This document shows, piece by piece, positions 1 through 8,625 of a stretch of 15,484 bases of DNA; within the stretch, counting starts at the first letter, position 1, and each line of letters starts with the position of its first letter. The DNA comes from Hymenopellis radicata (taxonomy: Eukaryota > Basidiomycota > Agaricomycetes > Agaricales > Physalacriaceae), in NCBI GenBank assembly GCA_015501595.1, contig JADNRX010001054.1:1-15484 (forward strand). The letters run 5' to 3'. The position numbers and the translations under genes were made by a program. The notes below the pieces were generated by a model. The model searched no databases, was not told where the DNA came from, and worked only from the letters and a program-made list of their open reading frames with translations.

Positions 1-129
1 TTCCACCTCTCCGATGCCTGAATGGATACGCGCCCTACGACGCATTCTCTTTCACATTGCGTAAAATTCCCATAAAGTTCCTACATGAAATACGACTAAT
101 ACATCTATACAGCTGCCACGCGCTGTCCT

Positions 130-1120
130 TCAAGTTAAAAGAGGATTGTTACGATAAATGAGATCCTTCCGTTCCTGCTCCTCTACGTTATAGATGCCCC
201 AACACCTCTTCTTATGTTGCTTCCAGGCCTGCATCCGCTGATATGTCTCGCGTTTCTTCAGCACCACCCGCTTTCCACATCCTTTGCACGACAGAGAAGC
301 CCTTTCGCTCTTCGAAACGTTCACCCAGCGGTCGGTCGCGGCCCAATGCTGGATATCTCCAACATCAGAAAAAGTCCTAAAGCACTTCCCTACTGTCTGG
401 GCATTGATAGGACTGTCTTTCTGAAGCTGCAAGTTCAAGGCCTCTGCAGTGATGGTCGTGGATTTTCTAAAACCAGGAGTCAGTAACAGGAACGCTTCGA
501 CCATTGTTATGGACCACGTACTTGAGGATAGACCTTGGCTGTCCCAGCACGGCGGCCTTTGCTGATGGCCCGGCAGGCCGCCGGAGAAATTTAACGCCCT
601 TCTTCTCTATACGTCGCGTGGGCGCGGGCAATGGAAGACCGAGCGTGGGATCGCCGTAGAACGCGTTCTCCCGCTGGAGGGGGCGGGCGCTGAGCAATGG
701 GAGGTGCTCGTTCTTTGGGAACTCTCCGTAGAATGCATAGGTCCGCGTTAATGGGCGTGCTGTGCGAAAGTCGGCTTCGCCGTACAAGGCGCCTTCTCGG
801 CGTAGTGGACGGGGGGTGAAGCGACAGCGCCGGCGGGGGACTTGGTGTCTGATGATCAAGGTTTTTTGTCGTTGGAGGGCCTGTGGGGTAACGCTGGCGG
901 GTTGACTGGGTGGAGCGGTGAGTTGGACTGGTGGTGGTGGCGCAAATAGATGGATTGCGTGTTGACGTGTAAGAGGTGTCGGGCGTCCTTGTGAGGGTAC
1001 CGGTTGTGCTTGCATGCCTGTGGTCTGCACTGGAGTGGTCTGAGGTGGAGGTGGCGGGTGAATTGTGCCCATCGCAGACTGACGCCTGAGAGGCTGTCGA
1101 TGTGCGAATGACTGCTGCAT
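130..1120 (-). CDS. Proline-rich repeat protein with RVxF/SILK-like motifs and C2HC zinc-finger-like C-terminus (2 exons)
   Basis: I do not recognise a named family. The model is exon 1 at 1120-522, intron 521-467 and exon 2 at 466-130, giving 311 residues. The 55-base intron has donor GTACGT, branch-like CTGAC and acceptor TTTTAG, and it joins two separate reading frames exactly. Residues 1 to about 165 are proline-rich with roughly six degenerate copies of a motif like RPLxRxxAxYG (for example RPLRREGALYGE and RPLQRENAFYGD). Residues 174-178 (KGVKF) fit the RVxF consensus and 197-200 (SILK) fit the SILK consensus, both known docking motifs for protein phosphatase PP1; that binding is inference. 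The C-terminus has C260, C263, H284 and C288 (C-x2-C-x20-H-x3-C), a zinc-finger-like layout. The start is the first in-frame ATG, with A at -3; the frame stays open upstream to 1156 and a little beyond but has no ATG there. The antisense and other-frame ORFs here are composition shadows. Confidence 0.72.
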
Positions 1121-2094
1121 TTCTGCTAATGTGGGTTGGTTTTCGAAGGGTGCCACTAAGATAGGTGCTCGCAGTGGTAGATCGAGAGGAGATGCTCATC
1201 GTTCGCTCAGCTGGGCTTTTTGTTGTTGCAGCCACGTGACGGCGGTGGTCTTTGTTGTTGTGGCCCGTGGTCGTGGTGGTCAAAGCAGCTTGGCCTATGG
1301 ATTTTCAGACCAAGACAGGATATTTGACGGCCCAATGCTGGGAGTTATTCTTCACAATCTACTCAATTACTTGGAGCATGCTCCAACTTACAGTTTCCAC
1401 AGTTGCACGTCACACACAGGCCGACTGGAGTTGCTCTTGGGCTACGTTTAAGGAGTCGGAGCTATTGTCTCCATGTCCTAACTCCCTACGACGAATCAGA
1501 TAGTCCGGCGTCGTTTCAGCATGAGGAAAGGTCGAAGACGGGCAGTGTGGTATTTGGCGTTGACCGCCTCATCCTGTATCGAAAGACCCAGGTAAGATCC
1601 TGACTAGACGTGAAGCTATCGATGTCAACTAGACAGATAGCGTGAACTCACAAACCGCAGGCCATCATATTTCGCTTCGGGATTTTGTTTGATTCTGAAG
1701 GATAGAAGGATATTTACCCCGGTCTTTTCGAGCAACGAATGCTCACTTACGATTGTGCGAGGCGGGATCATCATCTTATCTTTTCGCCACTCCGAGGGAC
1801 AACATGGGTATTCCAGTGCTCGGATCTCGAATACCTTTGTTCTGTGGCGCTATGACTGCATCATGCCTTGTTCATGGGGTTGATGCTACGTCGCCTTCGC
1901 GTACGCCGCCTTACTCCACGTCCATTCAACAGGGGGAGGTAGCGCGTCTATCTATCTATTTTTGTTCCGCATCCACCATTAATCACGGCCACCTCTCTCT
2001 CCCTAGTCTTCTGCGTTGAATTCTGAAACTGGCGCGTATATGCTGATAGGGCCTGCTGATCGTTCTCTGTGTCGTACTTAACTAGTGGGAATCG
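1121..2094. other. Gene-poor interval between divergent genes
   Basis: No intact gene is supported. The left part is GT-rich (about 1200-1290) opposite the repeat-rich gene. A decayed fragment of a membrane-protein paralogue lies at about 1485-1562. The remainder up to 2094 is the probable promoter and leader of the downstream membrane-protein gene; I see no firm TATA box. A GTAAGA donor at 1592 and a CCGCAG acceptor ending at 1660 could bound an intron of the decayed copy. Confidence 0.5.
1485..1562 (+). pseudogene. C-terminal fragment of a seven-helix membrane-protein paralogue
   Basis: The translation includes HEERSKTGSVVFGVD preceded by DESDSPASF. This matches the tail of the intact gene downstream, where DESESTPSLW precedes DEERSKMGSGFDV (about 6300-6370). 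The DNA is also alike, with a shared core around AGGTCGAAGA. Upstream sequence cannot be read as the rest of the protein in one frame. It is probably a remnant of a tandem duplicate. Only about 26 codons are recognisable. Confidence 0.5.
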
Positions 2095-5000
2095 ATGTAT
2101 CAGTGCCATGATTCTGCACCGAACGCCACGAACGTCAATATCGATTGTCTGTCTATGTCTCTGAATGAAGACGAGCTGCAGGAAACGGAGCTGATTAGCG
2201 GCGCTTATCTGAACTGCAACGTCCTTACGATATTCACGTATGGCCTGTACAGCATGGTTTTCGGGGCGACTATATGTCAAATAGGTGAATGTCTACTTCT
2301 TCATAAGCATACCGCGACTGACGATCCCGACTAGTTGCTCGCCATCAATGGCCGCGACAGCGTATTGCACTCACTGCTGTTCTTTGCACGATATGGACCA
2401 TGGCCACTTTGCACGTTATTGTTCGATGGAGGGAGATGTATCTTGCCTACGTCAAGCATGGGCAGACGGGAGACTCGCTCGTGGGTTACATTCAGGGAGT
2501 CGGCGTTGGCAACTGGTCAAGGTCCCGATTTGCCCTCGACATCGTCAAATATACGACGGTTGTTCTGAATGCGGCTCTCGCGGAGCTGACGAATGTACGT
2601 GAACCCGTCATCATAGCTTCCTTCTCAGGCTAATTTTGATGCCAAGGTTTGGCGATGCTGGGAGCTATATCATCATAACTGGCTGATTGTCGTATTTCCA
2701 CTTCTGGGTGTCATCTGTGGATTGAGTGCGTCGTCCGAATCAGGGAAATCTGAAATCCTACATAGATCGGGGCCTGTCTACGTAAGGTACGTAAAAAGGG
2801 CCGTGTCTACGTAGACCTACGTAGATCTACGTACAGCTTGGTGAGCACTACATAGATCTACGTACAGCCTGGTGAGCACTACATAGATCTACGTATAGCC
2901 TGGTGAGCACTACATAGAACTATGGTAGTTGCCACTCACCTCTACATAGTGTACGATAAGTTCTGGTGAAGTGTACGGTGGTCGGCAGCGGCCATGGCGA
3001 AAATATTTTTTGGAGAATTAATGGGAGACCTCATGTGCACTGTCGAGGCACATCGCAGTATGTTGCAACGAACTGTCCATCGTAAATTTCAAGTATTCGC
3101 TTCGACATCGTTCAGTCGTGGAAGAGAAATGTTGACAAGTCCAGTCGATCAATGGTCCGTGCGCAATCACGTCATCCGCGGCAGAGCTCAAATTTATTTT
3201 CTAAACTCCGACCAGTCGTCCATCCTTCTTTTCCCCATGCCATTGCTTGTCTCTGTCACCTCTAAGGAGTAGCACGGTATGGCGGGTAACCGACGGTATG
3301 ACGGGTCGGGTAGTCCGCGGGACGGGTACGGTAGCCGATCAGCCATACCGCGGTATACCGCCACATACCGTGCTCCGCGTACTTGCCTAGTATGAATATA
3401 CAAATTTTAAAGATTTTTCAAGATTTTTTTGAACTCAAAAGACCCCAACGTCGCCCAGAAACGACGTTGCGGAAGAATATCCCCTGATCGCCGAGCTGGC
3501 CGACCGTCCCGGCACTCGCCGGATAACGATCGATCCGCTGCGATCTCAGTCTTTGCCTCCTCCACCACAAACATGTCCACATCGTGTTCGTCGGCCCCAG
3601 AAAATTTTCTGGGGCTTCTCTGACCTGGTTTCTTTGTTCTGCTTTGCTCTCCTGGTGCGGTTTGGCTGTGCGCCGGCCGCTGCGCCCTCGGATACATTCC
3701 GGGGCGCATTCTGGTGCGCGTCTGCTCGACGGCACCAATCCGACAACCATCCGCGACGCGTAAGCCCTCATAATGAGGCTGCAACACTGTTGGACGGCGC
3801 GGGTGGGCTGGGAGCAGCCCGATTACCTCCCGCTTCCGGTCTTCGGGCACGGCTGGACGTGTGCGCTCGTCTAGACGACGGCGCCCATTCGACGACGCGG
3901 AAGGCGCTCAACGCGCCCTTATATCTGCTTCATCACGGGCTGGATGGCGTTGTGAACGCATCTAGCCCCAAAGGTGCGTATTTAATGCATCTTTTCTTTT
4001 CCTTTTCTCATTTACGTCGCGCAGACGTTCCCTCGCACCCAATGTCTCCTCGCATCAAACGTCTCCTCGCGTCAAACGTCTCCTCGCGTCAACGTCTCCT
4101 CGCGCCCTACGTCTCCTCATGCTCGACGTCTCCTCGCCACCACCCGCGCCGCCACCATCTACTCTGTCTCCCGCCCCACCCACATTCTGTTGGATCCCGG
4201 TTCTTGTTCACTCAAGCAGCCGGGATCACAACTTAATGTCTCGTGCTCATCGATTACCCCTGTGCAATTGCCTGGGGGTCGTCGGTGCGCACGAAATCCA
4301 TGTCTATCTCTAGCCTCTCCCTTCGGACTCAGGTACGGCTGACGGTATTCCGCGGTATACCGTATACCGACCCGCACCCGTATACCGCCAGTGCGGTATG
4401 CGGTATTGGCGGGTCGGGTAGACGGAGTGAAGCTGTTACCCGCGGTATTACCCGGGCTATTGCTTAGGACTCACCTCGCTGTGCTTCGCGATTCAAACAA
4501 CCGGGCCGCCCATTGGAGGAATACTCTTGAGCTGCACGACCGACAACGACACAGGATTAACGACCAACAAAACCTGTCGAACGAGGAAGCGTGAGCGACA
4601 AGGAGCAAGACGTAACCAAACGAGGAGCGAGACACGACCAATGAGGAGCGAGACACGAGGAGCAAGAGGAGCGAGCCATGCCCTACGAGGAGCGAGACAC
4701 GAGGAGCAAGAGGAGCGAGCCATGCCCTACGAGGAGCGAGACACGAGGAGCCTACGAGGAGCGAGACACGACCGACGACGACCGGCAAGGAGCAAGACTC
4801 GACCAACGAGGAACCACACGACCAACGTGGCTCCCGACTGCGACGAACGAGGTCTCCGACTGCAACCAGCGAGGGCCCTTCGCACAAGGAAGGAGACACA
4901 ACCCGCGAGCAGCATACCATCACCAACGTGCCAACAACAACCAAACAGGATGGGGGCCGACAACCTTCGCGGCGCCACTGACGAATCGCTCTCCCTCGGC

Positions 5001-6461
5001 TTCGCAGCGCGCCGTCACCGACCCCACCATATTCAGGCAGTGCGACGTTCCAAGCCGTGCTTTATCGCGAGCCGCCCTACCTACCGATATCTCTCCCTAT
5101 TTCTCATTAGCTATCTTGTTGCATACATGTACTGTAGCGTTTCGACCGCAAATTCACATAACGGGTCACGGAGGTCTTTGAAGTGAAGCTATACATACAC
5201 CATAACGGGTCACGGACCACTTTGGCCAGGCACAAGCCTCCAAATAAGGAAATTTCAGGTCCCGCCATAGGCGGGACTGTCCAAATAAGGCAATTTAAGG
5301 GTCTGTGAAGCTGTTCGCTGTAACTTCAGACCATAACGGGTCACAGGCTGTGAAGTTACGGTTGAAACGCTACAGTATTCATCTATCCGCCAATATATTG
5401 TGTTTTTCCTCCTCTTTCTGCTTGTTTCTTCCCGGTATTATTCTATTCAATGGAACCACCGGAGGTGCTGCAGGAATATTGTATGTCTACTGTTAATGTA
5501 CTGAAGGTATACAGGTGGTATATGTAGACCTCGGTACATTCTACATAGGTCTACAGGAGATCTACGTCAGATCTACGTACACCTGAGTGACGGCTACCTA
5601 AGGGCTACGTATAGGGGTACCTCTGTACCTGGGCTACCTGGCCTATGTAGACCTACGTAGACGTACATAGAATTTACAGTTTTTCCTGATGAGTCAATGA
5701 CCTTTATCCAGCTCCTACTAATTACTACTCTCAAGTTAGCTATCCTTTCTATTTGGCGAACACGATTACTGTCACCTCAGGTCAAAGCGCGGCGCCTGCT
5801 GCCCAATTGAACTGGACCATCGTCTATTACTCGGTCACTGCGTCGATAAACATCATAACCACTTCGTTGATACTCATTCGGATCCTTTCGGTTGGCGGCT
5901 TGCGGCTTGCCCGTACGTACAGAGGCCTCGTTGAGATCCTCGTCGAATCGGCTTGTATGTATTCGACGACCTATGTCATCTACCTCGCCGTGTATTTGCA
6001 GAAGGTCCATGCCACGCATTGGAGCAGCTCAGCGTGGTATGTTTATGCATTCATGAATGCTGTAACGGTATGATCTCCTCAATCCATCCGTTTGGTGCGC
6101 TCAATTTAATCATTCATAGGCAGCAGCGCCAACCATGATCATCGGGCGAGTCATGGCGGGCAAGGCGCGTCCCAGTGATTCGTGGATGAACCCTTCCAGG
6201 CTTCCGGACATTTCGACAACGGTGCATAGCATCTTTCAGAGCATCCGCTTTGGGAGCGTCCGCCAGAATACGACAACGACGGTTGATCTGCCTAGTCATC
6301 GCGACGAATCGGAGAGCACCCCGTCGCTTTGGGATGAAGAGAGGTCGAAGATGGGGAGTGGCTTTGATGTTGCTCGTCATGTCGGATTGGAAGAACAAGG
6401 CGTAGCTGAGCACGTTAAGCGTGAAGGTGTTGACGTTGAAAAAGGACGATTGAATGGATAA
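2095..6461 (+). CDS. Basidiomycete seven-helix membrane protein (5 exons, transposon in intron 3)
   Basis: Exons are 2095-2284, 2335-2594, 2647-2725, 5736-6067 and 6120-6461. They sum to 1203 bases (400 residues) with every junction in phase. Introns 1, 2 and 4 are 50, 52 and 52 bases; intron 3 is 3010 bases because a 2952-base element sits in it, leaving about 58 bases of original intron. Predicted helices lie near residues 42-63, 72-93, 129-150, 158-176, 203-228, 240-265 and 272-298. Family hallmarks recognised are VWRCWELY before helix 4, a NIITTSLILIRIL stretch in helix 5 and LVESACMYSTTYVIYL in helix 6. The tail (about 299-400) is polar and probably cytosolic. These proteins are abundant in Agaricomycetes, resemble receptors in topology, and have no established function. 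A second ATG at 2155 (MSLNEDEL) may be the true start. Intron 2 uses an AAG acceptor; a CAG at 2626-2628 would give a 34-base intron, which is less likely. Confidence 0.75.
2819..2921. repeat. 31-bp tandem repeat, left subterminal region
   Basis: Three 31-base units at 2819-2849, 2850-2880 and 2881-2911, plus a partial fourth. Each contains AGATCTACGTA followed by GGTGAGCACT. The first unit includes the palindrome ACGTAGATCTACGT. Subterminal repeats like these usually bind a transposase; that role is inferred. Confidence 0.85.
3273..3372. repeat. Fold-back repeat rich in GGTAT/ATACC
   Basis: CACGGTATGGCGG at 3273 is mirrored by CCGCCACATACCGTG ending at 3372, so the 100 bases can form an imperfect hairpin. 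The interior has GACGGGTCGGGTAG and a CCGCGGTATACCG block. Similar motifs recur at 4330-4465. They resemble terminal regions of non-autonomous fungal DNA transposons, but no target duplication is seen. Confidence 0.6.
3594..3615. repeat. Perfect 22-bp palindrome
   Basis: The arm GCCCCAGAAAA is followed directly by its exact reverse complement TTTTCTGGGGC, with no spacer. It lies inside the 2.95-kb element; its role is unknown. Confidence 0.85.
4023..4140. repeat. Degenerate 17-bp tandem array
   Basis: About six units based on ACGTCTCCTCGCGTCAA, variably decayed. The array lies inside the 2.95-kb insertion and underlies several spurious ORFs. Confidence 0.8.
4330..4465. repeat. GGTAT/ATACCG repeat cluster, partner of 3273-3372
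   Basis: It contains CCGCGGTATACCGTATACCG, GCGGTATGCGGTATTGGCGG and GGCGGGTCGGGTAG, motifs shared with the fold-back at 3273-3372. Its right end read in reverse (ending GCGGGTAAC) loosely matches the left cluster start, so the two may bound a 1.2-kb inner element. The match is weak and no target duplication is visible. Confidence 0.45.
4619..4775. repeat. 44-bp tandem array (GAGGAGCGAGACACG units)
   Basis: Two near-identical 44-base units at 4643-4686 and 4687-4730 are followed by shortened units at 4731-4755 and 4756-4773. Each begins GAGGAGCGAGACACGA. Arginine/glutamate-rich and leucine/serine-rich ORFs on both strands here are products of the repeat, not genes. Confidence 0.88.
5132..5375. 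mobile_element. 244-bp MITE with TA target duplication (Tc1/mariner-like), nested
   Basis: The first 27 bases from 5132 (CTGTAGCGTTTC, G, ACCGCAAATTCACA) match the reverse complement of the right end with three mismatches (G/A, C/T and A/C). A TA dinucleotide flanks both ends (5130-5131 and 5376-5377), typical of Tc1/mariner-type insertion. Inside are three copies of CATAACGGGTCAC (5157, 5201 and 5332), two copies of CCAAATAAGG, and a hairpin GTCCCGCC-ATA-GGCGGGAC. There is no coding capacity. It is nested in the larger insertion and therefore younger than it. Confidence 0.82.
5510..5670. repeat. Right subterminal ACGTAG/GTCTAC repeats of the large element
   Basis: Degenerate copies of GATCTACGT, TGTAGACCTACGTAGACGT and GGTCTAC crowd next to the right terminal inverted repeat. 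They mirror the motifs at 2760-2930 on the left, supporting the two ends as one element. Confidence 0.65.
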
Positions 6462-6502
6462 GGCCCTTCGGTTTACAAGACACTACTATATCTCGTGTAT
6501 TT

Positions 6503-6575
6503 TCTGGTATTGGACTGACACCTGTAACTCAACATGCGAAGGGGCGGCGAGTTGTAATCAATTCGTGTAAATATA
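6503..6575. repeat. Direct repeat, copy 1 (left of the F-box gene)
   Basis: The segment runs from CTGGTATTGGAC through ACATGCGAAGGGGCGGCGAG to GTGTAAATATA. It closely matches 8626-8703, with small gaps. It lies just downstream of the membrane-protein stop codon. Confidence 0.7.
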
Positions 6576-6809
6576 GGCCCTTGACCTGTGCAGACCCATA
6601 TCCCACTGTAGAGCAATGCCGAATTGCGTCATTCTCAACGGATATCACGTCTGGTCGCGGATTTTCCAGAGGGGAGGGAAGTGTACTTACAATCCTGTCC
6701 AGCCACGCCGTGGAGGAAGCGCGGCAAGATGACTCATCGATCAAGCAGAGCAGGTGACCGCAATCGGCGCGTCCGACTTTTTCCTTTCACTTCCACAACA
6801 GTCACATCG

Positions 6810-6855
6810 GTAATGTCGATGTTTTCATGTCTTTTTCTCTGTACGCTAAGCGCAG
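6810..6855 (+). other. Probable 5'-UTR intron of the F-box gene
   Basis: Donor GTAATG at 6810, branch-like GCTAAG and acceptor GCGCAG ending at 6855, 46 bases. Removing it places the leader directly before the good-context ATG at 6870. The upstream ATG codons at 6729 and 6813/6819 would otherwise precede the start. Confidence 0.45.
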
Positions 6856-6869
6856 ATAAGGATATTGCA

Positions 6870-8546
6870 ATGGATTCTGCCTCCAACACTGTCAGTCGCA
6901 TCACGGACGTTGTGCCCGCCAACTTCCTCTGTGACAGCCAGACGCTGTCCGAAGTTGCCCAGTCGAAGCTATCAGACGAGAAGGCGTTATCCGCATTGGA
7001 GGAAGAGCTTCCTGCTCTTGAAGCTCGTCTAGAACAGCTCAAGGCCGAGACGGCGACTCTTGAGCAGCTCATCGTCGACAAGGCCAACGAGCAGACGCGT
7101 CTGCGCTCGTCAATTGCCATGCATACGTCCCTACTTGCGCCTTCTCCCATGCGCTCTCTCCCATGCGAGATCTTGAGCGAAATCTTCCTCCATCATGTCG
7201 CAATCTCCCAGCCTGCGACATGTACTATTTTTAACGAGATCGTTGCAGCCCACCGCATCCACACACCTATTCTCCTAGTCTGTCGTCGATGGCGTACGAC
7301 CGCTCTGGCTGATCCACGGCTGTGGACCACCATTCCTTTGGCCGTTTCTAGCAACCACGAACGGAGATTCGCTCACCCTATGATATCAGGCTCTCCTGAG
7401 CAGCAGACTGCATATTGGCAGGCCCTTGAAAGACGAATAGAAGCCACTTCTACCCTTCCTATCAACCTACTCTTCCACTTGGATTCTAACACTGATTTCG
7501 GCACTCCCACTTACGCAATTTCCACCTTCCAGACGTTCCTTCGTTTGTTCCCAAGGGCGGATACCATTAGTGTTTACCTCTTCAGATGCTTTTCAACCCA
7601 CCATGTGCGCATTCCCGAGCTCGCCTCAATGATCGACGCTGCCGAGATTCCACAGGCCACCCGCGTTCATACGGCCCGAGTATTTTTCTATGAAGACCAA
7701 GTGTTTTTTCGAAAAATCATGTCTGCCATACCCAATGTTGAAATCCTAGAGATACACTCCCTCTTCAGCCGCGAACTGCGTCTTCTTCATCTTCCAAATC
7801 CAGGACATTGCCTGCGCAGCTTGCGAGTATCTGTGTCCATGCCTCTTGTCGATGTCCTTGCTCTTTTGGATCGTACACCACTCCTCGAGACCCTCGATGT
7901 CCGCATCACAGCGCCCAGTACTGAAAACTGTCGCGTCGTAACCCATACCCGTATCTCGACCTTACGTCTGAGTGGGGTGGCTAGTACACAGGAAAACGAT
8001 GCCATCTTCCAGCATCTTACATTGCCCGCCCTTCGTTCTCTGTCTTTCTCTACGATAGATGTCGTGAATGAATGGCCTCGACCAAGCAATATTACCTTTC
8101 TGCGGCGCTCTGGCTGCATGCTGACAGAGATTGCTCTCCGTCTCCTCAAAGTCGACGACACACTCCTCATGGAACTCCTTTCGTTACAAAAGGATCTCAG
8201 CGTCGTCCAGCTCAATTTCTTTGGATTTGCTGGCGGAGGGCACCTTTCGATGTCCATCCTCGACTTTCTGTCCACAATACCCAAGGGTGCATTGAATCGT
8301 CCAGTTCCGGCACTGGAGGTCCTCACACTCTCGGTGCTTCCCCGGCAATTGAAAAGGGTGCAACGGCTTGTCGAATCGCGTTCTGGAGATCAAGCTCAGT
8401 CGGATGGCATTGCGCGCCTTGCAAAAGTTGACCTTCGAGTACGAATGAAAGGCAAGAAAGCTGAAGTCAAACGGCTGGAGCACGCAGCTATGTTTGAGGC
8501 GCTTGTAAGCGCAGGCATAGACATTGAACTCTCATATGGAAGTTAG
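6870..8546 (+). CDS. F-box protein with N-terminal coiled coil (558 aa)
   Basis: Single-exon gene. Residues about 33-85 form a predicted coiled coil (EEELPALEARLEQLKAE). A canonical Agaricomycete F-box follows at about 92-152: it starts SPMRSLPCEILSEIF and continues to LLVCRRWRTTALADPRLWTTI. The rest (about 160-558) has repeated Leu-rich segments (for example LLETLDVRI, ISTLRLSGV and LRSLSFSTI) resembling the leucine-rich-repeat tails that select substrates. Family knowledge says F-box proteins bind Skp1 in SCF ubiquitin ligases; the substrate is unknown. The ATG at 6870 has G at -3 and G at +4 and begins just before the coiled coil. The open frame continues upstream to 6624, but that part reads like leader and contains the proposed intron. 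The gene appears intact. Confidence 0.88.
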   Translation: MDSASNTVSRITDVVPANFLCDSQTLSEVAQSKLSDEKALSALEEELPALEARLEQLKAETATLEQLIVDKANEQTRLRSSIAMHTSLLAPSPMRSLPCEILSEIFLHHVAISQPATCTIFNEIVAAHRIHTPILLVCRRWRTTALADPRLWTTIPLAVSSNHERRFAHPMISGSPEQQTAYWQALERRIEATSTLPINLLFHLDSNTDFGTPTYAISTFQTFLRLFPRADTISVYLFRCFSTHHVRIPELASMIDAAEIPQATRVHTARVFFYEDQVFFRKIMSAIPNVEILEIHSLFSRELRLLHLPNPGHCLRSLRVSVSMPLVDVLALLDRTPLLETLDVRITAPSTENCRVVTHTRISTLRLSGVASTQENDAIFQHLTLPALRSLSFSTIDVVNEWPRPSNITFLRRSGCMLTEIALRLLKVDDTLLMELLSLQKDLSVVQLNFFGFAGGGHLSMSILDFLSTIPKGALNRPVPALEVLTLSVLPRQLKRVQRLVESRSGDQAQSDGIARLAKVDLRVRMKGKKAEVKRLEHAAMFEALVSAGIDIELSYGS

Positions 8547-8625
8547 TGGTAAACTGGTTCTGCTCAGACCAAAAGGGTGTAGGCGACATTGGCGTCATGT
8601 ACGTACTATCTGCTAAAGTGTTTGC

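Larger units (their letters stand above)
2739..5690. mobile_element. 2.95-kb non-autonomous inverted-repeat element inside intron 3
   Basis: Left end 2739-2763 (ATCAGGGAAATCTG, then AAATCCTACAT) matches the reverse complement of the right end 5690-5665 (ATCAGGAAAAACTG, then TAAATTCTATGT) with about five mismatches and one gap. Both ends lead into ACGTAG-rich subterminal repeats. Removing it leaves a normal intron of about 58 bases for the host gene. No transposase-like reading frame is visible; the longer ORFs come from tandem repeats. The only candidate target duplication is 2 bases (GA or AT), so the superfamily is unresolved. A nested MITE and several repeat arrays suggest a composite history. 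Confidence 0.7.

Noticed and set aside
591..1283. 230-codon minus-strand ORF overlapping the left-edge gene
   Set aside because: Thr/Ser/Arg-rich low-complexity translation in another frame of the repeat-rich gene; the 467-1156 frame has coherent RPLxRxxAxYG repeats and a matching splice junction.
2731..2748. 8-base hAT target duplication for the large element
   Set aside because: The flanks GTCCGAAT and ATGAGTCA do not match, so hAT assignment is not supported.
2819..2921. CRISPR-like array
   Set aside because: The 31-base units are contiguous, with no unique spacers, and lie in a transposon end of a fungal genome.
3553..4236. 227-codon forward ORF
   Set aside because: Spans a palindrome and the 17-bp tandem array; no domain, compositional artefact.
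4471..5186. Long ORFs on both strands over the 44-bp array (157 to 219 codons)
   Set aside because: Open frames arise on both strands because the repeat unit lacks stops; translations are simple repeats.
6624..6869. N-terminal extension of the F-box ORF
   Set aside because: Begins at a non-ATG codon, contains a likely 5'-UTR intron, and the family normally starts shortly before the coiled coil.
7787..8326. 179-codon minus-strand ORF inside the F-box gene
   Set aside because: Arg/Ser-rich antisense shadow of the Leu-rich coding strand.
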